Source: Microgenomates group bacterium RIFCSPHIGHO2_01_FULL_45_11 (GTDB lineage Bacteria; Patescibacteriota; Microgenomatia; UBA1400; 2-01-FULL-45-11). From it: a stretch of 36,561 bases of DNA. The first letter of the stretch is position 1, and each line of letters begins with the position of its first letter. Below, one piece after another: positions 15,103-23,748 of this stretch. The notes under the pieces were generated by a model, which saw nothing but the letters and a program-made list of their open reading frames with translations, ran no database searches and was not told where the DNA came from. The DNA lies in assembly GCA_001803465.1 (NCBI GenBank), contig MHDE01000019.1:1-36561 (forward strand). Direction: 5' to 3'. A program made the translations under genes and the position numbers.

Positions 15103-15112
15103 ATCTCAAAAT

Positions 15113-15571
15113 ATGTCAGCAGAAGACGGTCGCGTATTCGATCTTCAAAGAATCACATCGATGATTGAACGCATGGAAGGAGACCTACCCGACCTCTTTA
15201 CCATCGCCAACCTCACCTGTTTATTTAATCAAGATTTAGTTAGAAAAATAATTGAGGGCGGCACTCCAATGTCATTAAAACCACTAGATGAACAGAAAGG
15301 AATCATAGAATTGACCCCAATCTTTACTGTCCCTCAACTGACCACCATCCGCACTAATTTAGCAACAGAATTTGATGTTAATATACCCTCAACTGAAATT
15401 ATTACCGACACTCAGGTTATACAACTGCCACCGCAGCCCACTGAAACCGGAGTGTTAGGCACTTCTGGTCAAATTGAAGCAAGATTTGAAGTTTACGAAA
15501 TATCAGAAGACCAAACCGCCTACCCCTTCAGTGATATCTTCGATCCGCCTCCAGATGAAAATAGCCAGTGA
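15113..15571 (+). CDS. Hypothetical acidic protein
   Basis: 152 aa, not recognised. Soluble and acidic, with no membrane segment or signal peptide. An N-terminal helical part (about 1-48, LQRITSMIERMEGDLPDLF) is followed by a Thr/Pro/Gln-rich middle and a negatively charged tail ending DPPPDENSQ. Plus-strand, divergent from mraZ and convergent with the NUDIX gene. A perfect TATAAT 10 nt upstream and the absence of any competing gene on the other strand support expression. It is one of only three plus-strand genes in the window. Confidence 0.6.
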   Translation: MSAEDGRVFDLQRITSMIERMEGDLPDLFTIANLTCLFNQDLVRKIIEGGTPMSLKPLDEQKGIIELTPIFTVPQLTTIRTNLATEFDVNIPSTEIITDTQVIQLPPQPTETGVLGTSGQIEARFEVYEISEDQTAYPFSDIFDPPPDENSQ

Positions 15572-15615
15572 AAACTACGCAAATTTTTCTGAGCTTAAAT
15601 ATATTAATCGAGGAA

Positions 15616-16092
15616 TCATCTAATTATATTCTGACGCCACCTTATCCTATTAACTAACTGCTTTCCTTCCTGTTCCCGATATTTCTTTAAATCCTGCTGA
15701 GTAATGAGCGAAAGAGGTTTTGGTAGTCTGTTCAGAGAAAACCAACCAATATCACTACATTTACCTGGCTCTAATATCTTTGGTTTCTGGTCCGGCCGGA
15801 TTTTAGCTAAAAACGTTGTCGCCACCCAATGCTGTTTCTCGCCGCGAATAATATGATCCGCCGCCGGTAACTGCTCAATAATTTCAATCCCAATCCCATA
15901 CTCTTCTTTAATTTCTCGTCTGACTGCCGCCTCCAAGGTTTCATTAAATTTTACCGCTCCCCCTGGGTTCTCCCATGTCCCCCGTTCATTCTTAGCCAAA
16001 GGTCCTCGCTTAGCCAATAAAATCTCGCCTTTATCATTAAAAATCATCGCCCCGGCCGATACTCCAATGTAATCAACTCCCACCCGCATCAT
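15616..16092 (-). CDS. NUDIX hydrolase
   Basis: Hydrolyses a nucleoside diphosphate linked to another moiety; the substrate cannot be read from sequence. 158 aa with a complete Nudix box over residues 45-67: G45, E51, then REIKEEYGI (59-67) giving the RE and EE metal ligands. TWENPGG precedes the box. Starts ATGATG; the first ATG overlaps the preceding TGA. Last gene of the glyS-side operon, convergent with the plus-strand orphan across 44 bp with no obvious terminator. Could be a house-cleaning or sugar-nucleotide pyrophosphatase. Confidence 0.92.
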   Translation of the reverse strand: MMRVGVDYIGVSAGAMIFNDKGEILLAKRGPLAKNERGTWENPGGAVKFNETLEAAVRREIKEEYGIGIEIIEQLPAADHIIRGEKQHWVATTFLAKIRPDQKPKILEPGKCSDIGWFSLNRLPKPLSLITQQDLKKYREQEGKQLVNRIRWRQNIIR

Positions 16093-16892
16093 GAAGACAC
16101 CACAACGTAAGTAGACACCAAATCACCCTTAGCACTCACCGTTTTCCCTTCAATCGTCGTTTCATAATCAACCCACTTTGTCCCATCCCAACCGTAAACT
16201 ACTGCACTATCGGACTCTTCCGCCATCCGAATCTTGACCTCCGCTGTCGTTTCTGGCAACTCTCCCACCGTCGCCACCAAAAATGGCCCCGCCAGCACCT
16301 TGCCCTCAATTAATTCTGGCAATCCCGGCGACTGCATGACAATTACTTTTGCTTGTTTAATCGGCTTGGTTAAAGATAACTGGAAGAAACCATCAGTAGT
16401 CGCTAGTTGACTGTAACTTTTCTGGGTATCATCATACCGCCACGGCACTTCCAGAGCATATTCCTCATCGTGAAAGTCTAAGCGGAGCGTCCCCCCAATC
16501 ACGTCCTCATGGTAGGTAATATGTCCCCCGGCGCTCTTTGACCCCAAAAACAATTCCATGGTAAAAGGAAAGTTAGTCAGAGAAAACGTCCGATACACCG
16601 AATCCAAAACTCCTTTATTCCGATCATACTCAAGGGTTACTTCTCCGTTGCTGGCCGGCTTTTTCAATTCGTAAATCTTAAGTTCCAATTCATTTCGGCC
16701 TGCTAAAGGCTGTAAAGTCACATACGGCCGCTCTTCCAGTGGAATAATATTTACCGCCGCCTTCGGCTTATTTGGCTTAGTCATTTCGGTAGGTATCTTG
16801 GGGCTTATCAACCGCCAAATTCCCATCCCCACGCCGATAATAACTAACCCCACCGTTCCAATTATCAGTTTTTTTGGCACTTTCCGACTCAT
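16089..16892 (-). CDS. Membrane-anchored extracytoplasmic protein, unknown
   Basis: 267 aa. A short basic N-terminus and one hydrophobic helix (about 8-27, LIIGTVGLVIIGVGMGIW) act as a signal anchor with no lipobox Cys. The rest is rich in beta-type alternation (GRNELELKIYELKK, GGTLRLDFHDEEYALEVPW, ETTAEVKIRMAEES), consistent with one or two beta-sandwich domains outside the cell. I recognise no family. Overlaps the NUDIX gene by 4 bp and follows glyS by 9 bp. Function unknown. Confidence 0.72.
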   Translation of the reverse strand: MSRKVPKKLIIGTVGLVIIGVGMGIWRLISPKIPTEMTKPNKPKAAVNIIPLEERPYVTLQPLAGRNELELKIYELKKPASNGEVTLEYDRNKGVLDSVYRTFSLTNFPFTMELFLGSKSAGGHITYHEDVIGGTLRLDFHDEEYALEVPWRYDDTQKSYSQLATTDGFFQLSLTKPIKQAKVIVMQSPGLPELIEGKVLAGPFLVATVGELPETTAEVKIRMAEESDSAVVYGWDGTKWVDYETTIEGKTVSAKGDLVSTYVVVSS

Positions 16893-16901
16893 AACTATAC
16901 G

Positions 16902-18191
16902 CTAAACGCTACTCCCTAATCGCTTCCCAAGATATTCTTCCAATTTAGCCACTCCCACCCGAACTTGAGCAGTGGTATCCCGGTCTCGCACCGTCACCGA
17001 ATCATTATCTAAGGTCTCAAAGTCAATCGTCACGCAAAACGGCGTTCCTGCTTCGTCTTGGGAAAAATAACGCTTCCCAATATTTCCCCGCTCGTCCCAA
17101 GTCGAGCGGAGCGAGAGTTTGAGCTTGTCGAAAACCTGCCTGGCCTTTTTTACCAGTTTATCCTTATTAGCTAACAAAGGGAACACCGCTACCTTAACCG
17201 GCGCCAGTTTAGGATGAAGTTTTAAAACTACCCGTTTCTCCTCCTTACTATAGGCATCCATGAGGAAAAAAAGCGCCGATCGATCCACCCCACCCGAAGT
17301 CTCAATCACCAAAGGAGTATATTCCTCATTAGTATCTGGGTCTTTATACTTTAGACGGTGATTTTTCAAGTCATAATCGCCCCGATGATGAATCCCCTCA
17401 AACTCACTCCAGCCAAACGGAGCTTCATACTCAATGTCCTCGGCAAACCGGGCGTAGTGCGCTCGTTCGTCTGCTTTATGCTCCCGAAATCGCAATTTAT
17501 TCTCCTTCATCCCTAATGACACATACCACTGCCTTCGTAACTGCTTCAATGCCTCAAATGTCTTTTTACTTTCTTTCTCGTCTGGCCTAACAAAATATTC
17601 TAATTCCATCTGCTCAAACTCGCGGCTTCGGTAAGTAAAATTACCCGGCGTAATTTCATTTCTGAATGCCTTACCGATTTGAGCAATCCCAAAAGGAATC
17701 TTAACTCGCGTTGACTGAATAACATTGGCAAAATTAACAAACACGCCCTGAGTAATCTCACCCCGAAGATATGCTTTCTGCTTTGGTTCAGTTGTACCTA
17801 AAAGCACTTCAGTCAGAAGGTTGAATTTTTTCGGTTTAGTCCAGATCACTTTTTCACCATGCTCCTTCTCGTGCAACGTTATCTCTTCCTGCTTATCCGC
17901 CCGAAACCGCTTATGACACACTTTGCACTCAACCAAAGGATCTGTAAACGCCTCCGTATGTCCTGAAGCTTCCCATACTTTCGGACTCATCACAATCGCC
18001 GTATCCACCCCCACCACATCCTCTCGACTGTAAACCATCGTTTTCCACCACTCCCGCTTAATATTGTTTTTAAGCTCTACTCCCAAAGGTCCATAATCCC
18101 AAAAACCCCGAAAACCTCCGTATATCTCTGATCCGGGATAAATAAACCCCCGCCGCTTGGCCAAAGCCACAATTTCTTGAAGATTCTCCAT
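16902..18191 (-). CDS. glyS: Glycyl-tRNA synthetase, class II homodimeric type
   Basis: Charges tRNA-Gly in the cytoplasm. 429 aa, the single-chain alpha2 (GlyQS) type rather than alpha2beta2. Landmarks: RRGFIYPGSEIYGGFRGFWDYGPLG (13-37), AIVMSPKVWEASGH, FRNEITPGNFTYRSREFEQMELEYF (class II motif 2), ETSGGVDRSALFFLMDAY (motif 3 area) and a C-terminal anticodon-binding domain. A reduced CKVCHKRF insertion keeps one CxxC pair. Codons for residues about 354-363 coincide with a repeat-like DNA segment (17101-17132). No strong Shine-Dalgarno apart from AGG; an extended -10 box lies 8 nt before the ATG. Confidence 0.96.
   Translation of the reverse strand: MENLQEIVALAKRRGFIYPGSEIYGGFRGFWDYGPLGVELKNNIKREWWKTMVYSREDVVGVDTAIVMSPKVWEASGHTEAFTDPLVECKVCHKRFRADKQEEITLHEKEHGEKVIWTKPKKFNLLTEVLLGTTEPKQKAYLRGEITQGVFVNFANVIQSTRVKIPFGIAQIGKAFRNEITPGNFTYRSREFEQMELEYFVRPDEKESKKTFEALKQLRRQWYVSLGMKENKLRFREHKADERAHYARFAEDIEYEAPFGWSEFEGIHHRGDYDLKNHRLKYKDPDTNEEYTPLVIETSGGVDRSALFFLMDAYSKEEKRVVLKLHPKLAPVKVAVFPLLANKDKLVKKARQVFDKLKLSLRSTWDERGNIGKRYFSQDEAGTPFCVTIDFETLDNDSVTVRDRDTTAQVRVGVAKLEEYLGKRLGSSV
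17101..17132 (+). repeat. Intragenic repeat-like segment inside glyS
   Basis: The 32-bp stretch has TCGA near both ends, GAGCGGAGCGAGAG in the left half and GAGCTTGTCGAA on the right. These strings resemble short interspersed repeats I associate with intergenic DNA in several bacterial genomes. It shares AGTCGAG and GAGCGRAG words with the element at 18848-18888. In glyS it reads FDKLKLSLRSTW in frame and at the usual family length, so it does not break the enzyme. It may be coincidence. Confidence 0.35.
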
Positions 18192-18199
18192 AGTTACCT

Positions 18200-18208
18200 A
18201 TTGTAGCA
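18200..18208 (-). promoter_or_regulatory. Extended -10 promoter of glyS
   Basis: Minus-strand TGCTACAAT (TG at 18207-18208, -10 at 18200-18205) ends 8 nt before the glyS ATG. It has the same design as the hypC promoter. No -35 box at the expected distance. The predicted start lies 1-2 nt before the ATG. Confidence 0.45.
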
Positions 18209-18255
18209 GATGCCAGGTGAGTCTATCAGCAGTCACAACCTTACTTAGTCAATGA

Positions 18256-18807
18256 TTAGTCGCTGTCGGCAAGATGAGGAGTAAGAAACCGCTTTGTTTT
18301 AAGCGGCCGTTCAGCCAACTCCTCAAGATATAACTTAATTCCTTGCTCATTTAACCCCGCCGGAGGACCAAAACCCAACGCTTTCAGGAGTCTTTGGACC
18401 TTGGCTACCAGTTTTAACCGTTTCGAACCATCAGTCGTCAGAAGCCGTAGCGAGTCCACCAGTATTAAAAACACCTCCTCATTCTCCTGACCGTCAGGCG
18501 TTAACAAATCCACAATTTCTAGCATTTGAAACATGCCGGTAACACCTCCTAAGTGCTTTCGGGCTGGAGTAAATGTCTCAACAATTTTCACTTGAGTCAC
18601 AATCGGCAAACCTCTCTCTCCTACCCAAAAAAAATCACTTACAGTACCAGGTTCCAAACCACCCTTTTTTTTGGATAATAACTTTCGGCTCCCCTTAGCA
18701 ATAACCGTAACTTTTCCGTACTTCCTAGTAAACACCGTCACCAATCGATCAGCTTCGCTAAAATTGCGCCTCTTTAACACCACGCCGACAGAATGAAAAC
18801 TCCGCAT
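18256..18807 (-). CDS. recO: DNA repair protein RecO
   Basis: RecO loads RecA with RecR and anneals SSB-coated strands. 183 aa from the chosen start, shorter than E. coli RecO (242) because the C-terminal zinc-binding part is reduced; no cysteines remain. The N-terminal OB fold is clear: VGVVLKRRNFSEADRLVTVF (7-26), then RKYGKVTVIAKGSRKLLSKK. The frame stays open to 18915, but those 36 extra residues are translated from an interspersed repeat (PRLRSGLR) and lack homology. The ATG at 18807 has AAGGA 5-6 nt upstream. Follows the DUF4012 gene by 86 bp. Confidence 0.88.
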   Translation of the reverse strand: MRSFHSVGVVLKRRNFSEADRLVTVFTRKYGKVTVIAKGSRKLLSKKKGGLEPGTVSDFFWVGERGLPIVTQVKIVETFTPARKHLGGVTGMFQMLEIVDLLTPDGQENEEVFLILVDSLRLLTTDGSKRLKLVAKVQRLLKALGFGPPAGLNEQGIKLYLEELAERPLKTKRFLTPHLADSD

Positions 18808-18847
18808 AAATTCCTTTAGGTTTATTTGAATTACCAATAGCGTGCAA

Positions 18848-18888
18848 TCCCTCCGAAGTCCCGAGCGAAGTCGAGGGACGAAGGGGGG
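18848..18888. repeat. Interspersed palindromic repeat between DUF4012 gene and recO
   Basis: Plus-strand arms CCCTCC (18849-18854) and GGGGGG (18883-18888) enclose GTCCC (18858-18862) and GGGAC (18875-18879), with a symmetric GAA/GAA internal loop and a 12-nt apical loop GAGCGAAGTCGA. There is no T-run, so it is not a classical terminator. It looks like a REP-type element in an otherwise empty 86-bp gap. Confidence 0.6.
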
Positions 18889-18893
18889 TAAGT

Positions 18894-20921
18894 TCAAGGA
18901 AGTGCTACCCGCCAATCTTTATCTACCGTCAACTCAAATTCCTGCCTCTCCGCTCCGAGTATTATGGTGTACTTCGGCGAATACGTACCCGGCTGTTTTT
19001 GAATCGTCATTAAATAAGTCCCTTCTGGCCGATACGGCACCGTGTATGTCAACTCTAGTTTCGTTTGCGATTGAGGCGTTAACGTAAAAAACCCCTCAAT
19101 CGCCGTCTTCTCCAGCTCCTCATAGGTAGTAACCGAATCTTCCTCAAAACCGCTGCTCTCTATAAGCTTACTCCCTTTAGGCACATACAACCTGAAAAAG
19201 TCTTGAAGTACTCCGTTAAGACACAATTTACCGGCCTCTAAATTGCAGTTACTGCCGGCAAAAGGGTTTTTGTAAAGTATCGTCACCATCTTCTTTACCT
19301 TATCTCCCTCAAGACTAATTTCCTGCTCAACTTCTTGAGTAATAAACAGGTTGCTTTTGGCTCCTCCAAAATTAGCATCATTGATAAGGAAATAATCGCC
19401 GTCGCCTCCGGTAATTCTGCCTCCGGCATTAAATCCTTCCACCGCCCCTTGTACCTTATTATCAATCATGTAAAAAATAATATGTTTCTCGGTCACATTT
19501 TTGTAGAAAGATTGAAACAATGCTGGCCAAGCGTTACTCTCCGCATCGTAAGCCTTTTGAATAATGGTTTGCATCATCGGCCCTAGCACCGCTTTCCGAT
19601 CACTCCGAATCGTAGCCACCGGTCTAGTCACTAAATCTTCCAATTTATAAATAACTTGCGGACAATTACATCGCTCGTCCGTCTCCATGGAAAAAGTTCC
19701 AAATTCCGACACCTCCAAGGGTCCAAGAATGGCCACCAAATCTTTGAGCACCTTGGTATCAATGGCAATTACCCCATCAATCTCCGCTTCACCAGGTAAC
19801 TCTCGATAGTAGCTTAAAAACATCTTCATGCTCTCGGCAAAATCTGGTGAAAAATTCATATCCCTCAAATACCAAGAATTCACCTCTAAGTATTTTTTAA
19901 TCGGTTCCGGGGGCTCTAATCGTTTCCTGAATTTGGCATCAAGTTCATAAATATCGACCGATCTCTCTGCAATAATTCGCCCCCGATCCACTGTCATAAT
20001 GGCGTACGCGGTCATGAACCCACCCGTTGGCCGAAGTTCCGCATCGTTTTGAAACAAAACCAAATACCGCTGCTGCTCTTCCACTCCCGCCATTATCGGC
20101 AAAACTTCTAAAACCGGCTGAATTCTGGTTACCACTGTCACTACTTCATCCATCGTCCCTTTTACCCTAAGAATTAGACTTTCTAATTCTTTTCCCTTAA
20201 CAGTCAATCGGTACCGTTCGGGTTTAATCGCCCGAATTTCTTCTTGAGCCATCGTTAACTTTTCGGCCGCTTCCGCCACACTGGGCCTTATCTCATTAAG
20301 AGTTCCCAAAATGGCCACAATCCGATCTTCGGTAGTTCCGCCGGTAAACGTTCCCTCACCTTTAAGTCCCAAAACATCGACGTGGGGTTCCACCGCCGTT
20401 ACCAATATCCGACCAGCCTGAACACTTTCTACCGCCGCCGCCAAAGCATGCTCTCCATCTTGATAATAGGCAGTGATGGGAGTAAATCTCAACCACCCTA
20501 ACAATCGATATGTTTTTTGCAAAGTTACTACCTCCCGTTCCGCTTCGGCCAATGCTGTTTTTGCCTCTGGCAAATCTTGACGTTTAACCGCCTCAACCAC
20601 TGTCTGGACTTTGGCATATGCTTCTTTTCCACCTCTCACTAACTGCCAAGCTGGCCAACCCGCAAGCAGCACCAAACCCAGTACCACCATCGCTAAAACC
20701 AATAATCTACCCCACCATCTACGTCTATTCTTAAGTTTTAAAGACAAAACCGTATTTGATTGTGACAGCTTCACCTTTTTATCGCCAAAAGCATCCTCCC
20801 CCTTCTTTTCGATAACCTTGGCCCCTCCAGATTCCTCCTTTGGCTTCTCCACCATTCTCACTGCAGTGCCCTCTTTAGAAAAAGATATTTTTGGTACGTC
20901 TTCCATATTTTCTCTTACCAT
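18894..20921 (-). CDS. DUF4012 membrane-anchored surface protein
   Basis: 675 aa. The N-terminal ~68 residues are charged and cytoplasmic, followed by one membrane helix (about 71-91) and a large extracytoplasmic domain. The hallmark NDAELRPTGGF (292-302) identifies DUF4012, a family common in CPR and Actinobacteria and often beside polysaccharide genes; LytR-CpsA-Psr-like attachment has been suggested but not shown. Two paired-Cys stretches (CNCPQ; CNLEAGKLC) may form disulfides. Overlaps the sugar-transferase stop by 7 bp, which ties it to the glycan cluster. Start uncertain: ATG at 20921 or 20906. Confidence 0.88.
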   Translation of the reverse strand: MVRENMEDVPKISFSKEGTAVRMVEKPKEESGGAKVIEKKGEDAFGDKKVKLSQSNTVLSLKLKNRRRWWGRLLVLAMVVLGLVLLAGWPAWQLVRGGKEAYAKVQTVVEAVKRQDLPEAKTALAEAEREVVTLQKTYRLLGWLRFTPITAYYQDGEHALAAAVESVQAGRILVTAVEPHVDVLGLKGEGTFTGGTTEDRIVAILGTLNEIRPSVAEAAEKLTMAQEEIRAIKPERYRLTVKGKELESLILRVKGTMDEVVTVVTRIQPVLEVLPIMAGVEEQQRYLVLFQNDAELRPTGGFMTAYAIMTVDRGRIIAERSVDIYELDAKFRKRLEPPEPIKKYLEVNSWYLRDMNFSPDFAESMKMFLSYYRELPGEAEIDGVIAIDTKVLKDLVAILGPLEVSEFGTFSMETDERCNCPQVIYKLEDLVTRPVATIRSDRKAVLGPMMQTIIQKAYDAESNAWPALFQSFYKNVTEKHIIFYMIDNKVQGAVEGFNAGGRITGGDGDYFLINDANFGGAKSNLFITQEVEQEISLEGDKVKKMVTILYKNPFAGSNCNLEAGKLCLNGVLQDFFRLYVPKGSKLIESSGFEEDSVTTYEELEKTAIEGFFTLTPQSQTKLELTYTVPYRPEGTYLMTIQKQPGTYSPKYTIILGAERQEFELTVDKDWRVALP

Positions 20922-21544
20922 TTTGACAACATTGCTCTCGGTGTTTTGAGAATAATTATAATATCTTTGATGATAGATTTTTGCCTGGCGTACTGAGCAT
21001 CGAGCTTGGCCCTTTGATCAAAAGGGATAATATTCCTTCCGGAAGTCTGCCATGGTCCGGTAATTCCCGGCTTGATTCTTAAAATATCCCGGATAAACTT
21101 TTTAGTTTCCGGATAACGCCTGGGTTGTTCAGTTAATTCGTCGGTAACGTAAGCCCGCGGTCCCACCAAACTCATTTCTCCCTTGATAACGTTTATCAAC
21201 TGAGGGAATTCATCAATAGTTAACGACCTTAACACTCGACCCAATGAGGTTATACGAGGATCACGTTCTAACTTCCAGTCTCCCCGCTTGAAGCGCTTGA
21301 GCAAATGGGGATTTTTAAAATAAAGATACTCATCTGCTCCGTCAACCATCGACCTAAATTTGTACATATGAAACGGCTTACCATTCTTTCCCACCCGTTT
21401 ATGGCGGTAAATTATCGGTCCTGGAGAATCCAACCGGATTAAAATTGGCACAATTACCCAAAACGGCAAAAATAAAACCAAAAGGATTAAGGCCAGGCTT
21501 ATATCTATGCCCCGCTTTACCAGGTCATAAAAAACCACTTTCAT
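20915..21544 (-). CDS. Monotopic phosphoglycosyltransferase (bacterial sugar transferase), glycan initiator
   Basis: Transfers a sugar-1-phosphate from a nucleotide sugar to undecaprenyl phosphate, starting a lipid-linked glycan on the inner membrane face. 209 aa, the minimal catalytic form without the N-terminal multi-span domain of WbaP. KRGIDISLALILLVLFLPFW (10-29) is the re-entrant helix, followed by YKFRSM (61-66), the catalytic Asp-Glu pair D111-E112 in TIDEFPQL, MSLVGPRAY and KPGITGPWQTSGRN. Lies 2 bp after manC. Sugar specificity unknown. Confidence 0.95.
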   Translation of the reverse strand: MKVVFYDLVKRGIDISLALILLVLFLPFWVIVPILIRLDSPGPIIYRHKRVGKNGKPFHMYKFRSMVDGADEYLYFKNPHLLKRFKRGDWKLERDPRITSLGRVLRSLTIDEFPQLINVIKGEMSLVGPRAYVTDELTEQPRRYPETKKFIRDILRIKPGITGPWQTSGRNIIPFDQRAKLDAQYARQKSIIKDIIIILKTPRAMLSKW

Positions 21545-21546
21545 GA

Positions 21547-22653
21547 CTAGACGTACTTCTCTTTCTCTGTCCCATCAAATGATTTGAGCATGTTTTTAAT
21601 TTCCGGAATCGACTCCTGAGGTGTCACTAAAATCGCATCCTCCGTTACTACCACCACCATACCTTTTAAATCAATCGCACTTACCAACTGGTTTGTATAG
21701 TTAAAAACCAAACTGTTCTTAGTTTTCCAAGCCACCACCCTACCCTTTGTTAAGTTATCTTCAGGCTTCGCCTGCAACGCCTCTTTAAAAGCCTCCCACG
21801 TTCCCACATCACTCCAACCTAAATCCACCGAAATTACCACCGCCTCATGAGGTGAAATCTTCTCTAAAATTGCATTATCAAAATGTACTTGCTCAAACTT
21901 GGGGTAAATTTCTTCAAGTTCTTTTTGATGATTCTTGTTGCCATAACTGGCTTGTAGCTTCATCAGTCCCTTATACATTTCCGGAACGTGCTTCCTAAAT
22001 TGCTCCAGTACAAACTTAGGCGTCACCACAAAGTATCCTGGATTCCAAGCATGATTATCGCTGTCAAAATAAGTATTCGCCCGCTCTAAACTAGGTCGAT
22101 AGTGCCAGGATATAAACTCTCTCACCTCAAAACCGTTTACCACTTCCAACTGCCTACCAAACTCAATCCAGCCCAAATTTTGATTGGCAAACCGCGGCTC
22201 TTGACCAATAAAAACAAACAAATCTTTCTTTTTTGATAGATACTCTGCTCCACTAAAAATCGCTCGTTTAAAACGGTTAACATGCTTCATCACATGATCG
22301 CTCCATAAGATCGCCACCGCTCCCTCCGGATCTTTCTTAGCCAAAATCGCCATCAGATACCCAACCGCCGGCGCTACATCCCGCATTGTCGGCTCACCGA
22401 TGATATTCTCAATGGGAATATCGGGAAGTTGGTTTTTAATGATTCCTTTGTAAGCTTGTCCAGAAGATATATAGATGTTTTCCAGTTTGACCTCGGGCTG
22501 CACCCGTTGAATAGCCAGTTGCAGCGTCGACTGGTTATCAATCATCTTCTCAAACTGTTTAGGCGTCTTCTTTCTTGATAGCGGCCACATCCGCGTCCCC
22601 ACTCCCCCAGCGAAGATCACTACTCGTAAATCTAGTGCTGATAGTTTTGCCAT
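21547..22653 (-). CDS. manC: Mannose-1-phosphate guanylyltransferase
   Basis: Makes GDP-mannose from GTP and mannose-1-P. 368 aa, the single-function form without the C-terminal phosphomannose isomerase cupin. Motifs: FAGGVGTRMWPLSRKKTPKQF (14-34; signature and catalytic Lys), GEPTMRDVAPAVGY, LWSDHVMK, NPGYFVVTPKFVLEQF and DLGWSDVGTW. Overlaps the upstream GT4 gene by 22 bp. Suggests the glycan contains mannose or a GDP-mannose-derived sugar; no GDP-mannose dehydratase is in the window. Confidence 0.94.
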   Translation of the reverse strand: MAKLSALDLRVVIFAGGVGTRMWPLSRKKTPKQFEKMIDNQSTLQLAIQRVQPEVKLENIYISSGQAYKGIIKNQLPDIPIENIIGEPTMRDVAPAVGYLMAILAKKDPEGAVAILWSDHVMKHVNRFKRAIFSGAEYLSKKKDLFVFIGQEPRFANQNLGWIEFGRQLEVVNGFEVREFISWHYRPSLERANTYFDSDNHAWNPGYFVVTPKFVLEQFRKHVPEMYKGLMKLQASYGNKNHQKELEEIYPKFEQVHFDNAILEKISPHEAVVISVDLGWSDVGTWEAFKEALQAKPEDNLTKGRVVAWKTKNSLVFNYTNQLVSAIDLKGMVVVVTEDAILVTPQESIPEIKNMLKSFDGTEKEKYV

Positions 22654-23738
22654 GCCTTCTCCACTACTTTCCTAAATTGGCCTTGAAAATTTACTGTATC
22701 AAATTGTTGAGCCGTTGTAATAAGCATCTTCGAATCAAAATTCATTGTCTCGAATCGACGGATAGCTTTCATTATACCGCCGGGTGTACAGTCCCCAAAG
22801 AACGTCCCGGTTTTCCCCTCAATCACTATCTCCCTTACCCCTCCGGCGTTGAAACTGATAACCGGTTTACCAGCTGCCAATGCCTCTAAAGCTACTATCC
22901 CAAAATCTTCTTCTTGTGGCATAATCACCGCTCGACAGTTTTGGTAGTAACCCACCAGTTCATTATCGGTCACCAACCCGGTAAAAGTCACGTTAGCCGT
23001 GGCTTGAATTTTAAGTTTTTTCTCTTCACTGCCTGTCCCCACCACCACCAGCCGGTCAGAAAGCTTCCTAAAAGCTTGCACCACTACCTCCACTCTTTTG
23101 GCTGGCACCAAACGTGATACCAGTAAAAAATATGAGCTCTTCAAGGAATTTTTACCAACTTCTTGAAATCTTTGAATATCAACCGGGGGATAGACAACTT
23201 CGTCGACTTCTCGGCGGTAGTACTTTTTAACTTTACCTGCTACCGACTGTGAAATAGCTACCAGATAGTCAGGTCTTTGACCGGCAAAATAATCCCACCG
23301 TCGCATTCTGCTAAAAAGTGGCAAAAGTATCAATTTCCCCATTCGTCCCAATGGATTCTGATCCAAATGTAATTTTGTCTGACTCCATAAGTATTTTGGC
23401 GGAGTTAAAAAATAACAAACATGAAACGTTCTAGGAGCTGTAATCACTCCTTTCGCCTCGGCACTTGTTACCGAAATGACGACGTCAAACTGGCTAAAAT
23501 CAAAACTTTCAAAAGCCAGTGGCATCAACCAAAATAACCACTCATGATGGGCCCTTAATCCAGGTAATCGATTTAAAAATGATGTGATTACCGTAAATTC
23601 TCTCGCCCAGGGCGCGTGAGCAGGCGAATAAACCGAAGTAAAAAGAGGTGCCTCCGGCCATATCCCATGTAGCGCCATCAACACTCTCTCTGCCCCACCC
23701 ACCTTGTTGACACGATCATAAACCAGTGCTACCCGCAT
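22632..23738 (-). CDS. GT4-family glycosyltransferase
   Basis: 368 aa GT-B fold retaining glycosyltransferase. N-terminal VYDRVNKVGGAERVL (6-20) is the acceptor-side glycine loop. The C-terminal donor site is PQEEDFGIVALEALAAGKPV (274-293) with the EX7E pair E277/E285. Cytoplasmic, probably membrane-associated. With manC next to it, a mannosyltransferase is plausible, but donor and acceptor are not readable. Overlaps manC by 22 bp; 10 bp after the next GT4 gene. Confidence 0.92.
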   Translation of the reverse strand: MRVALVYDRVNKVGGAERVLMALHGIWPEAPLFTSVYSPAHAPWAREFTVITSFLNRLPGLRAHHEWLFWLMPLAFESFDFSQFDVVISVTSAEAKGVITAPRTFHVCYFLTPPKYLWSQTKLHLDQNPLGRMGKLILLPLFSRMRRWDYFAGQRPDYLVAISQSVAGKVKKYYRREVDEVVYPPVDIQRFQEVGKNSLKSSYFLLVSRLVPAKRVEVVVQAFRKLSDRLVVVGTGSEEKKLKIQATANVTFTGLVTDNELVGYYQNCRAVIMPQEEDFGIVALEALAAGKPVISFNAGGVREIVIEGKTGTFFGDCTPGGIMKAIRRFETMNFDSKMLITTAQQFDTVNFQGQFRKVVEKAWQNYQH

Positions 23739-23748
23739 AAGATATGAA

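Noticed and set aside
18848-18888. Rho-independent terminator after the DUF4012 gene
   Set aside because: A hairpin is present but no T-run follows on either strand; a repeat element explains it better.
18808-18915. Longer recO frame with 36 extra residues
   Set aside because: The added residues are translated from an interspersed repeat (PRLRSGLR), and the inner ATG has AAGGA upstream.
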